NCBI GenBank assembly: GCA_046155505.1
Contig: JBJXFK010000002.1
Span: 1-64,000, forward strand
Source: JBJXFK01 sp046155505
Lineage (GTDB): Bacteria > Planctomycetota > Phycisphaerae > UBA1845 > Fen-1342
Length of the DNA: 64,000 nt
Reading direction: 5' to 3'
A program made the position numbers and the translations under genes. Shown one piece after another: positions 51,178 through 59,058 of this stretch. The notes under the pieces are model-generated. The model saw nothing but the letters and a program-made list of their open reading frames with translations, ran no database searches and was not told the DNA's origin. Every line of letters starts with the position of its first letter. The first letter of the stretch is position 1.

Positions 51178-51993
51178 TTACGGATTGGTCGGACCGCTTG
51201 TCGGTGTCGCCGGTGCCGCAGGCGTTACTGTCGCAGCGGGTGTCGCCGTCGCGGCCGGCGCAGCATCGCTCGACATCACCGCGACACTCCGCGCGTGCTT
51301 CACCAACTCATTCGTCATCCCGTCCCACGCCGCATAGGTGCCTACCAGATAGAGAACGATCGCCACACCCGCGCCGATCGCCACATACAACAGCCGCATT
51401 ACCGGCTCATAATTCGGATCGATCACCACGGTGTGATTATTCACGTCAGGCAGCAGCTCGCGCGACCGCGTCTGGGCATACGCGGGCAGCTTGCTGAAAA
51501 CATGCCCTTTGTACTCGCGCCACGCGTCCGGATCGCCGCGATAACGACCCTTGAAACCAATCTGCATCGCGACGTAATACACCGAGACGACATCGGCCCG
51601 CGTGCTGGTGTCCGGACGCTGCATCCGCTCGGCCATCTCCAGCTCTTTGAGCCCCTCGTCACATTCGTTGTAGAAATTCTCGCCGCGCAGCGCCTCGGGA
51701 AAGCCGAGCAACTCGACCTCGAAACACGAGTTCGACCAATCTTCGCGATAGGGCCACTCGATGTTCAGGATGAACATCTCGTCGATCAAATAGACCAACG
51801 GATTGCGAACCTTTTTCCACGCTTCCCAAAGCCCCGGCTCGCCGTGGCTGATTTGCTCCATCTCGTTCAGGCGGCTCAAAAGTTCAGCCCGCGTGTCGGC
51901 AAAGCTCAAGTCCTGACCGCTCTCGGCGCGCTGCTGCGCGTCGACCAGGTCGAGAACCACGCGAATCGCAAGGTCATATACCGTCATTGCCAC
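51178..51993 (-). CDS. tssL: Type VI secretion protein TssL (DotU)
   Basis: 271 aa. The cytoplasmic helical DotU domain fills about 1-195 (VYDLAIRVVLDLVDAQQRAE, WPYREDWSNSCFEVELLGF, SVYYVAMQIGFKGRYRG). One membrane helix (about 206-228; LLYVAIGAGVAIVLYLVGTY) follows. The ~45-residue periplasmic tail is Ala/Thr/Pro-rich and carries no OmpA-like peptidoglycan-binding domain. GTG 51993 is chosen because GGAGG lies 7 nt upstream; ATG 51987 is possible. It is 13 bp after tssK and 31 bp before tssM. Confidence 0.92.
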   Translation of the reverse strand: MAMTVYDLAIRVVLDLVDAQQRAESGQDLSFADTRAELLSRLNEMEQISHGEPGLWEAWKKVRNPLVYLIDEMFILNIEWPYREDWSNSCFEVELLGFPEALRGENFYNECDEGLKELEMAERMQRPDTSTRADVVSVYYVAMQIGFKGRYRGDPDAWREYKGHVFSKLPAYAQTRSRELLPDVNNHTVVIDPNYEPVMRLLYVAIGAGVAIVLYLVGTYAAWDGMTNELVKHARSVAVMSSDAAPAATATPAATVTPAAPATPTSGPTNP

Positions 51994-52006
51994 GCGGCAA
52001 CCTCCG

Positions 52007-53368
52007 CTAGCGAATCTTCACCACAAACAGCGAAATCTTGGTCGAAGCAAACTTGCTCTTGTCCGCGGGTGGCATGCGAATGTAAATCGCACGCTCGGCC
52101 TCGCAGTTCTCCCAATATCGCGGCGAACGCTGAATCCGAAAATAATGCTGATCCGAACTCTTGGGGAGATTCGCCACGGCACCCGCCGGATCGAACTTCA
52201 ATCCCATCAAGCCGCCCTTGTACACCTCTTCCGACTGTCGCGGCGAGGCCAGCTTGAAGTTGGTCGACTTGAACAATGCGACGACCTGCTCGACCGAGAG
52301 GCTCGTTCGCACGCCCATGAACAATTCATGGTTCGGCGTGAACCACTCGTAATCCAGCTCGACTTTGTACCCGCCGCCCTCTTCCTGGAACGGTCGCTCG
52401 ATGTAGTCCTTGGGCAAGAGGCCGTTGATGAGCGTCCGCAAGTACGTGAACAACTCGAAGAATACGGGCCCGCAATCGTCATGCACATACTGCGACAAAT
52501 CGCGCGGGCGGCGCAAATCATCCCACAGCGCCACCTTGCCGATTGCGTCGCTCAGCAGCAAGTACAGCGCATACGGATGATGCTCCGGCGTGCCGACAAA
52601 TGCCCCAAACCGCACCGTCAGCTCGTTCAGCGCTGCCAGCTTGATGAGCTGCTCGCTATCCGCCGGCGTCGCCGTCGCGAACGTCAGCGCCCGCTGAGCC
52701 GCATCCGCTCCGAGCTGCTCGCATCGAGCGCGAATGTCGTTTCGCGCGTTTTCGACGTCCGAAACCAGCGTCTGCCACGCCTTGATCCGCAGCAGCGGCG
52801 GTACACCATCGCGCATCAGCTTCGGCCCGGAAGCCGACCGCTCGATCTTGCCCAGCCGCACGCATTCGTATCCGCCGCGATCCTCGTCGCCGAAGAAAAT
52901 CGCGCCACGCATGCGGCGGACTTCGATCGTCTGCGGATTGTCGCCGCTGTTCTCGTCATAGCGCTCGACCAGATCGACCGCGAAACGCGGCGAGCGCCCG
53001 TTCAATTCTTCGCCGATGTTCTGCACATTGGGCCGCACGATTTGAAGCTGCGGCACGCCGAAGAAAATCTCGACCGGCCCGGTCGATTTGTCCATCGTCT
53101 TCTTGAACTCGCGCGCCTCGACCAGACAATTCTCCGGTACGCGCACGTACGTGCCGTCCCGCAAAATCAACTCGCATGAGCGAATCTCGGCGATGTGATT
53201 GCTGATCGCGTCCTCGGCCAGATCAAGCGTCGCGAAGCCCCACGGATGCGGCAGCGCCGCCGAAAGCGCCGCGGCTCGCAGCGTTTCCGCGTTGCGGGCC
53301 ATCGCCTGCAAATGGTGCGGCCGAAGGAACTGCCCCTCGAACCAATGAAGCTCAGGCCAAAGGCTCAT
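52007..53368 (-). CDS. tssK: Type VI secretion baseplate-membrane adaptor TssK
   Basis: 453 aa, the usual TssK length. The N-terminal shoulder region WPELHWFEGQFLRPHHLQAM is the family hallmark. The middle (EVRRMRGAIFFGDEDRGGYE) and C-terminal part (ESWT-like PNHELFMGVRTSLSVEQV, LKFDPAGAVANLPKSSDQHY) fit the neck and head domains that contact the wedge and TssL/TssM. Its presence implies that a baseplate exists elsewhere in the genome, because TssEFG are not in this window. Confidence 0.92.
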   Translation of the reverse strand: MSLWPELHWFEGQFLRPHHLQAMARNAETLRAAALSAALPHPWGFATLDLAEDAISNHIAEIRSCELILRDGTYVRVPENCLVEAREFKKTMDKSTGPVEIFFGVPQLQIVRPNVQNIGEELNGRSPRFAVDLVERYDENSGDNPQTIEVRRMRGAIFFGDEDRGGYECVRLGKIERSASGPKLMRDGVPPLLRIKAWQTLVSDVENARNDIRARCEQLGADAAQRALTFATATPADSEQLIKLAALNELTVRFGAFVGTPEHHPYALYLLLSDAIGKVALWDDLRRPRDLSQYVHDDCGPVFFELFTYLRTLINGLLPKDYIERPFQEEGGGYKVELDYEWFTPNHELFMGVRTSLSVEQVVALFKSTNFKLASPRQSEEVYKGGLMGLKFDPAGAVANLPKSSDQHYFRIQRSPRYWENCEAERAIYIRMPPADKSKFASTKISLFVVKIR

Positions 53369-53454
53369 ATCGGTCTCAACTGCTGGGTACGGGCCGCGGC
53401 ATTGCCAGACCGCATTTCAAGATCGCACTCGTCGATGTGGCGACGACCAACGGT

Positions 53455-54024
53455 TTAGTTTTCGACCTTGACGATGCCTTCCTGTCCCACCCGAATCGTA
53501 AATGAGTCCGAACGCGGCGGCGGGCTGAGCCGGATCGGGGCCATGTCGCGAATTCCCTTGGCGTCGAAGAATCGGGCGTAAACCAGGATCACCGCGTCGC
53601 CCTGCAGAAACTCAGGGAACTTGAATTTGAAGGTCCGCCGCGGACTGCCATCAGCGTAGCGATCCGCCGATAGCAGCGGCTCGCCGAGGCGCGTCGATCG
53701 CCCGCCCAGATCGCTGCTCTTGTCGCTGAGCGAGTAGACCCGATCGGATCGCAGGCCGCGCAGCGCGACGTTTTGCGTTGATCCGCTGCGGGCGGCAAAC
53801 CACTCGGCCGTGCCGATCGCCCCCCGCGCCAGGTCGGGCACGCGCTTGGCCTCGTCCCCGGTCAGGCACACGATGTCGATTTCCAACTGCTGGCTGGTAT
53901 TGGGTTTATTGTCGTACGTGTTGATCACCTTCTCGACTTCGAACGTGATCGTGTAATTGCCGCAACCGGTTGCGCCAACGAGCAGCGCGACCGTGATGAG
54001 GGCGACGAGACCGGGCTTGACCAT
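53455..54024 (-). CDS. tssJ: TssJ-like lipoprotein of the type VI secretion membrane complex
   Basis: 189 aa. The signal peptide (LVALITVALLVGATGC) gives lipidation at C21. The mature part is a beta-sandwich of TssJ size (NYTITFEVEKVINTYDNKPN, FLQGDAVILVYARFFDAKGI). Sequence similarity to TssJ is weak as usual; size, lipobox and position 5' of tssK make the call. GGAGG 8 nt upstream of ATG 54024. It should anchor TssM to the outer membrane. Confidence 0.75.
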   Translation of the reverse strand: MVKPGLVALITVALLVGATGCGNYTITFEVEKVINTYDNKPNTSQQLEIDIVCLTGDEAKRVPDLARGAIGTAEWFAARSGSTQNVALRGLRSDRVYSLSDKSSDLGGRSTRLGEPLLSADRYADGSPRRTFKFKFPEFLQGDAVILVYARFFDAKGIRDMAPIRLSPPPRSDSFTIRVGQEGIVKVEN

Positions 54025-54402
54025 GTGATTTGGCCTCCGTGCATGCAGGCGGTGATTCGAATTCTCGCAGCGACCAGTGCCGACGAGAACATGAGTTTGG
54101 GCAGTATGGACGCTACGCCGCGATTTTCAAGCAACCGCGCGGACAATTCCCGGACGATCACTCTCACCGCGTGCAAAGTTCAAAGTGCAAAGTGACAGAC
54201 GCCGCACCGTGCTGTCGATTCCCCGTTCCCCGTTTCCCGTTTCCCCTTCGTGCCTCCGTGCCTCCGTGCCTTTCCCCTCGGTCCCTCCGTCGCTTCCCCA
54301 CACTTCTTTCATTTCCATTGAACCCAACTTGCCGCCGACCGCCGCAACTCATATGAATCTTTTGACGATTCTGAAACTTCGCACCAATCAGGAGGTCGGG
54401 TC
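54025..54402. other. Divergent intergenic region with three short tandem-repeat tracts
   Basis: It separates tssJ (leftward) from the GbsR-type regulator (rightward) and should hold both promoters. It contains heptamers at 54171-54191 (GTGCAAA/GTTCAAA), heptamers at 54219-54246 (TTCCCCG/TTTCCCG) and octamers at 54249-54272 (CGTGCCTC). No gene is supported. Confidence 0.55.
54171..54272. repeat. Cluster of 7- and 8-bp tandem repeats
   Basis: Three adjacent tracts with different units: GTGCAAA x3 (one variant), TTCCCCG-type x4, CGTGCCTC-type x3. The change of period within 100 bp is unusual. Confidence 0.7.
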
Positions 54403-54981
54403 ATGACTCTGGCCGAGGGAAAAAACCTGCTCGTGCAGCGCTGGGGCGAGATGGGCGGCTATTGGGGAATCAATCGCACCATGGCCGAGATCCACGCGCT
54501 GCTGTTCGTCACGCGACAGCCGCTGTGTACCGACGACATCATGGATCAACTCAAAATCAGCCGCGGCAACGCCAGCATGAACCTGCGGGCGTTGGTCGAC
54601 TGGGGCCTCATCGAGCGCGTGCACAAATTCGGCGACCGCAAGGAGTATTTCAAGGCCGACACAAACATCTGGCACATGTTCGAAACGATCATGCGCGAAC
54701 GCCGCCGCCGCGAGGTCGAGCCGATTCTCGCCACGATCGACCGCTGCTGCGAAGGCGTCGCAGAGAACGACGCGCGCAGCGGCAACGCGGACCCGGAAGA
54801 CGTGAAGGAATTTCGTCACCGCATTCTGGAACTGAAAAATTTCCTGTCGACGATGGGCTCGCTATTTGAGCTGGTGTTGCAGATGGGGCCGGGAGCGGTG
54901 AATTCGCTCGCCGACGCCGGCGCACCGCCGCCGAAGGAAAAATCCGCCAAGCAGCGTCGCGCGACAACGCGCACCCGGTAG
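54403..54981 (+). CDS. GbsR/MarR-like transcriptional regulator
   Basis: 192 aa. GKNLLVQRWGEMGGYWGINR and MAEIHALLFVTRQPLCTDDI are characteristic of GbsR-type winged-helix regulators. The recognition region is LKISRGNASMNLRALVDWGL, followed by the wing RVHKFGDRKEYFKAD. A C-terminal helical dimer region and basic tail (KEKSAKQRRATTRTR) follow. AGGAGG 7 nt before the ATG. Known relatives control compatible-solute genes. Here the nearest divergent gene is tssJ, so control of the T6SS module is possible but unproven. The TAG stop lies within a MITE-like repeat. Confidence 0.88.
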   Translation: MTLAEGKNLLVQRWGEMGGYWGINRTMAEIHALLFVTRQPLCTDDIMDQLKISRGNASMNLRALVDWGLIERVHKFGDRKEYFKADTNIWHMFETIMRERRRREVEPILATIDRCCEGVAENDARSGNADPEDVKEFRHRILELKNFLSTMGSLFELVLQMGPGAVNSLADAGAPPPKEKSAKQRRATTRTR

Positions 54982-55096
54982 GGTGGGCATCGCCCACAAT
55001 TTGCCGGGTCTTTGAACAACAGAACCGTGGCAAAAATCGCCCACCATACGACGGGGGTTCGAATACCCGCAAAATGGCGGGCGATGCCCACCCTAC
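54978..55096. mobile_element. MITE-like element, copy B (between convergent gbsR-like and preA)
   Basis: Perfect 17-bp terminal inverted repeats: GTAGGGTGGGCATCGCC (54978-54994) and GGCGATGCCCACCCTAC (55080-55096), total 119 bp. The left terminus supplies the TAG stop of the regulator (54979-54981). The right terminus supplies, on the minus strand, the TAG stop of preA (55093-55095). The interior contains further GCCCACC and CGGGGG/TACCCG elements. No ORF, so it would need a transposase in trans. Confidence 0.8.
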
Positions 55097-56415
55097 GCGC
55101 GGGCCTTCATCGTGATGCACCCGTCGACGGGGCAAACATACTGACACATGTTGCAACCGACGCACGCATCTTCCTTTACGCGATAGACGTCAACAAACCC
55201 GTCAATCGACTGGGGATTGACCCGCGAGGTCGGCGTCGTCTTCAACCGCTTCCACTTGGGCCGCTCGCCGCGCCACGCACTCTCCGCCACGCGCTCATGC
55301 GAAATCGCCTGATAGCAACCATCCTCGCACGCGACGTAGCACAGTCCGCAATTGATGCATGTATCCTGATCAATCGCGGCGACCACCCGATACTGCTGAT
55401 CGAGCTCGCCCCAAGGCACCACGCGGCTCGCCGAAGCGCCGACAAAATCCGCGACGCGCCGGTGCTTATGCTCACGCATCCAGGCCAGCAGCCCGTCGCG
55501 CAGCTTGTCGATGATGCCGAAGCCGTGGTGCATCACCGCCGTGCAAACCTGCACGCACCCCGCGCCGAGCAGCATGTGTTCGAGCGCGTCCTGCCAGCTC
55601 GCCACGCCGCCGATGCCGCTGATTGGCAGCTTCACCTGCGCGTCGGTCGCAATTTGCGACACCATGTGCAGCGCGATCGGCCGCACCGCCGGCCCGCAGT
55701 AACCGCCGTGCGAGACGCGACCAGCCACATGCGGCGTGGGCAACAGTGTCGCCGGATCGACGCCCATGATTGAGTTCACGGTGTTGATCAGCGAAATCGC
55801 GTCGGCACCGCCCTCGCGCGCGGCGCGGGCGATCTCGCGAATACTGGTCACGTTCGGCGTCAGCTTCACCAGCACCGGCGTGCGCGCGACCTCTTTCACC
55901 CAACCGACGATCATCCGCGTGTAATCGGGCACCTGTCCGACGGCGCTGCCCATGCCGCGCTCGTTCATGCCGTGCGGGCAGCCGAAATTCAGTTCCAGCC
56001 CGTCGGCACCGGTCGCCTCGGCCTGGCGCACGATCTCGTGCCACGTCTCGCGCCGCGATTCGACCATCAGCGACACGATCACCGCGCGATCGGGAAACTC
56101 GCGTTTGATGGCCGCGATTTCGCGCAGGTTCTCATCCAGCGGGCGATCTGAAATCAACTCAATGTTGTTCAGCCCAACGACGCGACGCCGCCCGACGTTG
56201 AGTACGCCATACCGCGCACTCACATTGCGGACGGGCACATTGGTGACGGTCTTCCAAACCGCACCGCCCCACCCGGCTTGAAACGCCCGTCGCACCTGGC
56301 CGATGGTGTTCGTCGGCGGCCCGCTGGCCAGCCAGAACGGATTCGGCGCGCAAATGCCGCAGAACTCGATTGCGAGATCGCTGGATGATGGTGGCTGAGA
56401 GACGGACAACGACAC
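55093..56415 (-). CDS. preA: NAD-dependent dihydropyrimidine dehydrogenase subunit PreA
   Basis: 440 aa. The N-terminal dihydroorotate-dehydrogenase-like FMN barrel shows NPFWLASGPPT, LELNFGCPHGMNERGMGSAV, LVKLTPNVTSIREIARAA and ISGIGGVASWQDALEHMLLG. A C-terminal two-[4Fe-4S] ferredoxin domain has CINCGLCYVACEDGC and CVGCNMCQYVCPVDGC. It reduces uracil/thymine (or runs the reverse reaction) with the flavoprotein PreT as electron partner; no preT gene is in the window. The stop codon TAG lies in the MITE-like repeat. Confidence 0.92.
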   Translation of the reverse strand: MSLSVSQPPSSSDLAIEFCGICAPNPFWLASGPPTNTIGQVRRAFQAGWGGAVWKTVTNVPVRNVSARYGVLNVGRRRVVGLNNIELISDRPLDENLREIAAIKREFPDRAVIVSLMVESRRETWHEIVRQAEATGADGLELNFGCPHGMNERGMGSAVGQVPDYTRMIVGWVKEVARTPVLVKLTPNVTSIREIARAAREGGADAISLINTVNSIMGVDPATLLPTPHVAGRVSHGGYCGPAVRPIALHMVSQIATDAQVKLPISGIGGVASWQDALEHMLLGAGCVQVCTAVMHHGFGIIDKLRDGLLAWMREHKHRRVADFVGASASRVVPWGELDQQYRVVAAIDQDTCINCGLCYVACEDGCYQAISHERVAESAWRGERPKWKRLKTTPTSRVNPQSIDGFVDVYRVKEDACVGCNMCQYVCPVDGCITMKARA

Positions 56416-56512
56416 GCTCGGCCCCCTGCAATTGCCTCGTCTTGGATTCTACGCCGCGGCCGGACGCCATGCCGTCGAGCGGTACTCCGCCGTCGGCATG
56501 CTCGTAAGAAAG

Positions 56513-56572
56513 CAGCCGAGGGCGGCAGCTCTCAATCGTCGTCCGAAGAACCGCGGAGGGCCGTGGTGCTCC
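56513..56572. repeat. Two-part dispersed repeat, copy 2
   Basis: CAGCCGAGGGCGGCAGCTCTC (from 56513) and AACCGCGGAGGGCCGTGGTG then CTCC (56549-56572), related to 32007-32058. Just upstream (56492-56512), sequence similar to the flank of the repeat at 3058-3080 is fused to it. Confidence 0.6.
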
Positions 56573-56578
56573 TGGTCG

Positions 56579-56848
56579 CTATCTGCGTATCTCGAAACCA
56601 CGCTCGTCGGCACAGAGCTCGCACTCACTGACATCGCAGTCGTCGAGATTCTCGGCAAGAACCCGCCGAGTCTCAGCGAGCGCCGCAGATATCGAGCGCT
56701 CGTCGCCCTGCAACTCGGCCTCGACCGAACCGTCAGCGAGATTGCGCACCCAGCCCGTGATCGCGTGCCGCCGGGCAATCGAAGCGGTCGTCGCGCGAAA
56801 ACCGACGCCTTGAACAATGCCTCTGAAGACGATGTGTTTGCGACTCAC
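56579..56848 (-). CDS. acyP: Acylphosphatase
   Basis: 89 aa, the normal length. FRGIVQGVGFRATTASIARR holds the phosphate-binding loop and the catalytic Arg. GWVRNLADGSVEAELQGDE holds the catalytic Asn. It hydrolyses acyl phosphates in the cytoplasm. The C-terminus has an additional Cys pair (CDVSECELC) not typical of the family. Confidence 0.93.
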   Translation of the reverse strand: MSRKHIVFRGIVQGVGFRATTASIARRHAITGWVRNLADGSVEAELQGDERSISAALAETRRVLAENLDDCDVSECELCADERGFEIRR

Positions 56849-56906
56849 GCGCGGCTCCCGAGATCATTCTACAGAACCGGCCCCGCAGCCCCATTTCGTG
56901 CAATTC

Positions 56907-57848
56907 TCAGACGCGGGCATACGCCGCCGAGCGATTCGCACGTCGGCCCAGCTCGCTCGCATAGCGGCGGCCAAGTGTGTTCGCCACACTGGCTGCCCAG
57001 TCGGTGAGTCGCGTCGTGCCGGTCGGCGGCGTGTCGACCGCGAGCAGGCCGCCCATCAGCCCCGCGATCTCATCGCGCGTAATCATGACATCGCCAACCG
57101 CCCAGCCCATCAGTTGCCCGAGCCGATAGCCCAGCGCCGGCGACACCGACACGATCCGCCGCGGGCAGCCGATGATCCGCCCGATCTCGGCGGCGAGTTC
57201 GCGGTACTCAAAAATCTGCGGCCCGACCGCGTTGATTGTGCAATTCTCGTCGCCGCGCGCGTTCTCGACCGCCAGTGCGGCGAAATCGTCCACATGAATC
57301 GGCTGAATGCGATATCGACCATCGCCGAAGACACCGAACACGGGAGCGCGCCGCAACACCCACGCGATGTTGTTCACCAGAATGTCGTCGCCGCCGAACA
57401 GCACCGCTGGGCGCAGGATGCAATGAGACATTCCGCTTTCGCGCAGCCGCCGCTCCAACTCGGCTTTGCTGCGAAAGTACTCGAGTGGCGAGTCTTCCGT
57501 CGGCTCGGTGATGCTCACATGCACGATGCGCCGCACCCCCGCGGCCTGTGCCGCTTCGAAAAGTGCGAGCGTATTGCGAACGGCCTGGGCAAAGGTGAAA
57601 CGCGCATGATTGAACCGCACCCAGTACGTATTGATGAGCACGCTGACGCCGGCGAGCGATCGACGCAGCGACGCGGGGTCATCGAAAGCCAGCGGGTGGA
57701 CGTCGACACGGCCGCGCAAATCGCTCTCTCGATCGGGCGAACGAGTCAGCGTGCGAACGGCAATCCCGGCATCGAGCAGGCGACGGGCGATGTAGCTGCC
57801 GGAATAGCCGAACGCTCCGGTAACGGCGACGGTGTCGCTGGTGTGCAT
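56907..57848 (-). CDS. Atypical SDR / NmrA-like NAD(P)-binding protein
   Basis: 313 aa. Glycine-rich NAD(P) loop VAVTGAFGYSGSYIARRLLD at the N-terminus, then VSVLINTYWVRF, RRIVHVSITEP, CILRPAVLFGGDDI and VHVDDFAAL-like PIHVDDFAALAVEN. This is the pattern of complex-I NDUFA9-like atypical short-chain dehydrogenases. There is no canonical YxxxK; the region SPLEYFRSKAELER carries Y-F-R-S-K. The substrate is unknown. Confidence 0.85.
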   Translation of the reverse strand: MHTSDTVAVTGAFGYSGSYIARRLLDAGIAVRTLTRSPDRESDLRGRVDVHPLAFDDPASLRRSLAGVSVLINTYWVRFNHARFTFAQAVRNTLALFEAAQAAGVRRIVHVSITEPTEDSPLEYFRSKAELERRLRESGMSHCILRPAVLFGGDDILVNNIAWVLRRAPVFGVFGDGRYRIQPIHVDDFAALAVENARGDENCTINAVGPQIFEYRELAAEIGRIIGCPRRIVSVSPALGYRLGQLMGWAVGDVMITRDEIAGLMGGLLAVDTPPTGTTRLTDWAASVANTLGRRYASELGRRANRSAAYARV

Positions 57849-57999
57849 GATTCACTCCCATTGCACCGCGCGCTCGCGGCGCGCGTGCCAGAGAGAGAAT
57901 CGGCCATCGGCGTCAAACTTTCAATACGATCTGAAACTTTCAGCGATTTCAGCGCGATTGATCGAACCGGTGCAAACGCGGCAACAACCGCCCGCCACG

Positions 58000-58983
58000 T
58001 CACGCAGCCTTCGAAGCATCGGCCGGCGCGTGCGGCTTGGTCAAAATCAGCGACAGCACCACCCCGCCGGCGAGCGTCAGCGCGATCACCGCAAGCGAAA
58101 CGCCGGTTGGGATCGGAAACACTTCAGACAGCAACATCTTCACACCGACATACGCCAGAATGATCACCAGGCTCGGCTTCAGATAGTGGAACCGTTCGAG
58201 CATCTCGGCCAGTGCAAAATACAGCGACCGGAGGTTCAGAATCGCGAACACGTTCGACGTGAACACGATGAACGGGTCTTTCGTCACCGCGAACACCGCC
58301 GGGATCGAATCGACCGCGAAGATCAGGTCGGTGCTCTCGATGACCAGCAGCACGAGGAACATCGGCGTCGCGTGCAGCCGGCCATCGAGGCGCGTGAAGA
58401 ACTGCTCCTTCACAAACCCTGGACTGATCGGGAAGTAACTCTTGGCCAGCTTGACCAGCGGATTGCGTTCCGGCTCGAGCTTCTCATCCGTCCCGCGCCA
58501 CATCTTGTACGCCGTCCAGAGCAGGATCCCGCCGAACACGTAGATGATCCAGTGGAATTGCTTGATCAGGATCGCGCCCGCGAGAATCATGATGCAGCGC
58601 ATGACGAGCGCACCGACGATGCCCCAAAACAGCGTGCGATGCTGATGCTCGCGCGGTACCGCGAAATAGCCGAAAATCAGCGCGATCACGAAGATATTGT
58701 CGAGGCTCAGCGACTGCTCGATGATCCACGCCGTGATGTACTGCGTAGCGGCCTCGGCGCCGCTCAGCCGCTTGCCCGAGCCCATCGCGATGTCGAACCA
58801 GTTGCCCTCATACATGAAATAAATCAGCACGCCGAAGGCCAGCGCGAGCGCGACGCAAAAGCCGCTAAACGCCAGCGCCGCCTTGGTGGTGATGACTTTG
58901 GCCCCGCGGCTGAGTACGCCCAGATCGAGCGCGAGCACTCCGAGCACCAATACGACAAAACCGATCCAGAACCAAATCTGCAT
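58000..58983 (-). CDS. TerC/Alx-family membrane protein
   Basis: 327 aa with about nine membrane helices. Family motifs with acidic residues in membranes are AWIIEQSLSLDNIFVIALIF and VIESTDLIFAVDSIPAVFAV, followed by PFIVFTSNVFAILNLRSLYF. TerC/Alx proteins export Mn2+ or supply metal to secreted proteins. No yybP-ykoY riboswitch can fit in the short upstream gap (75 bp to the next gene). Confidence 0.92.
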   Translation of the reverse strand: MQIWFWIGFVVLVLGVLALDLGVLSRGAKVITTKAALAFSGFCVALALAFGVLIYFMYEGNWFDIAMGSGKRLSGAEAATQYITAWIIEQSLSLDNIFVIALIFGYFAVPREHQHRTLFWGIVGALVMRCIMILAGAILIKQFHWIIYVFGGILLWTAYKMWRGTDEKLEPERNPLVKLAKSYFPISPGFVKEQFFTRLDGRLHATPMFLVLLVIESTDLIFAVDSIPAVFAVTKDPFIVFTSNVFAILNLRSLYFALAEMLERFHYLKPSLVIILAYVGVKMLLSEVFPIPTGVSLAVIALTLAGGVVLSLILTKPHAPADASKAA

Positions 58984-59058
58984 GAACTTCCGATCCTTAC
59001 GACCGCGCTGCGGTCACGCGCTGGTTTCCGTCAACAAACATGAGCATAAACGCAATCT

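Noticed and set aside
58984..59058. yybP-ykoY manganese riboswitch before the TerC-family gene
   Set aside because: The intergenic space is only 75 bp and lacks the characteristic paired core.
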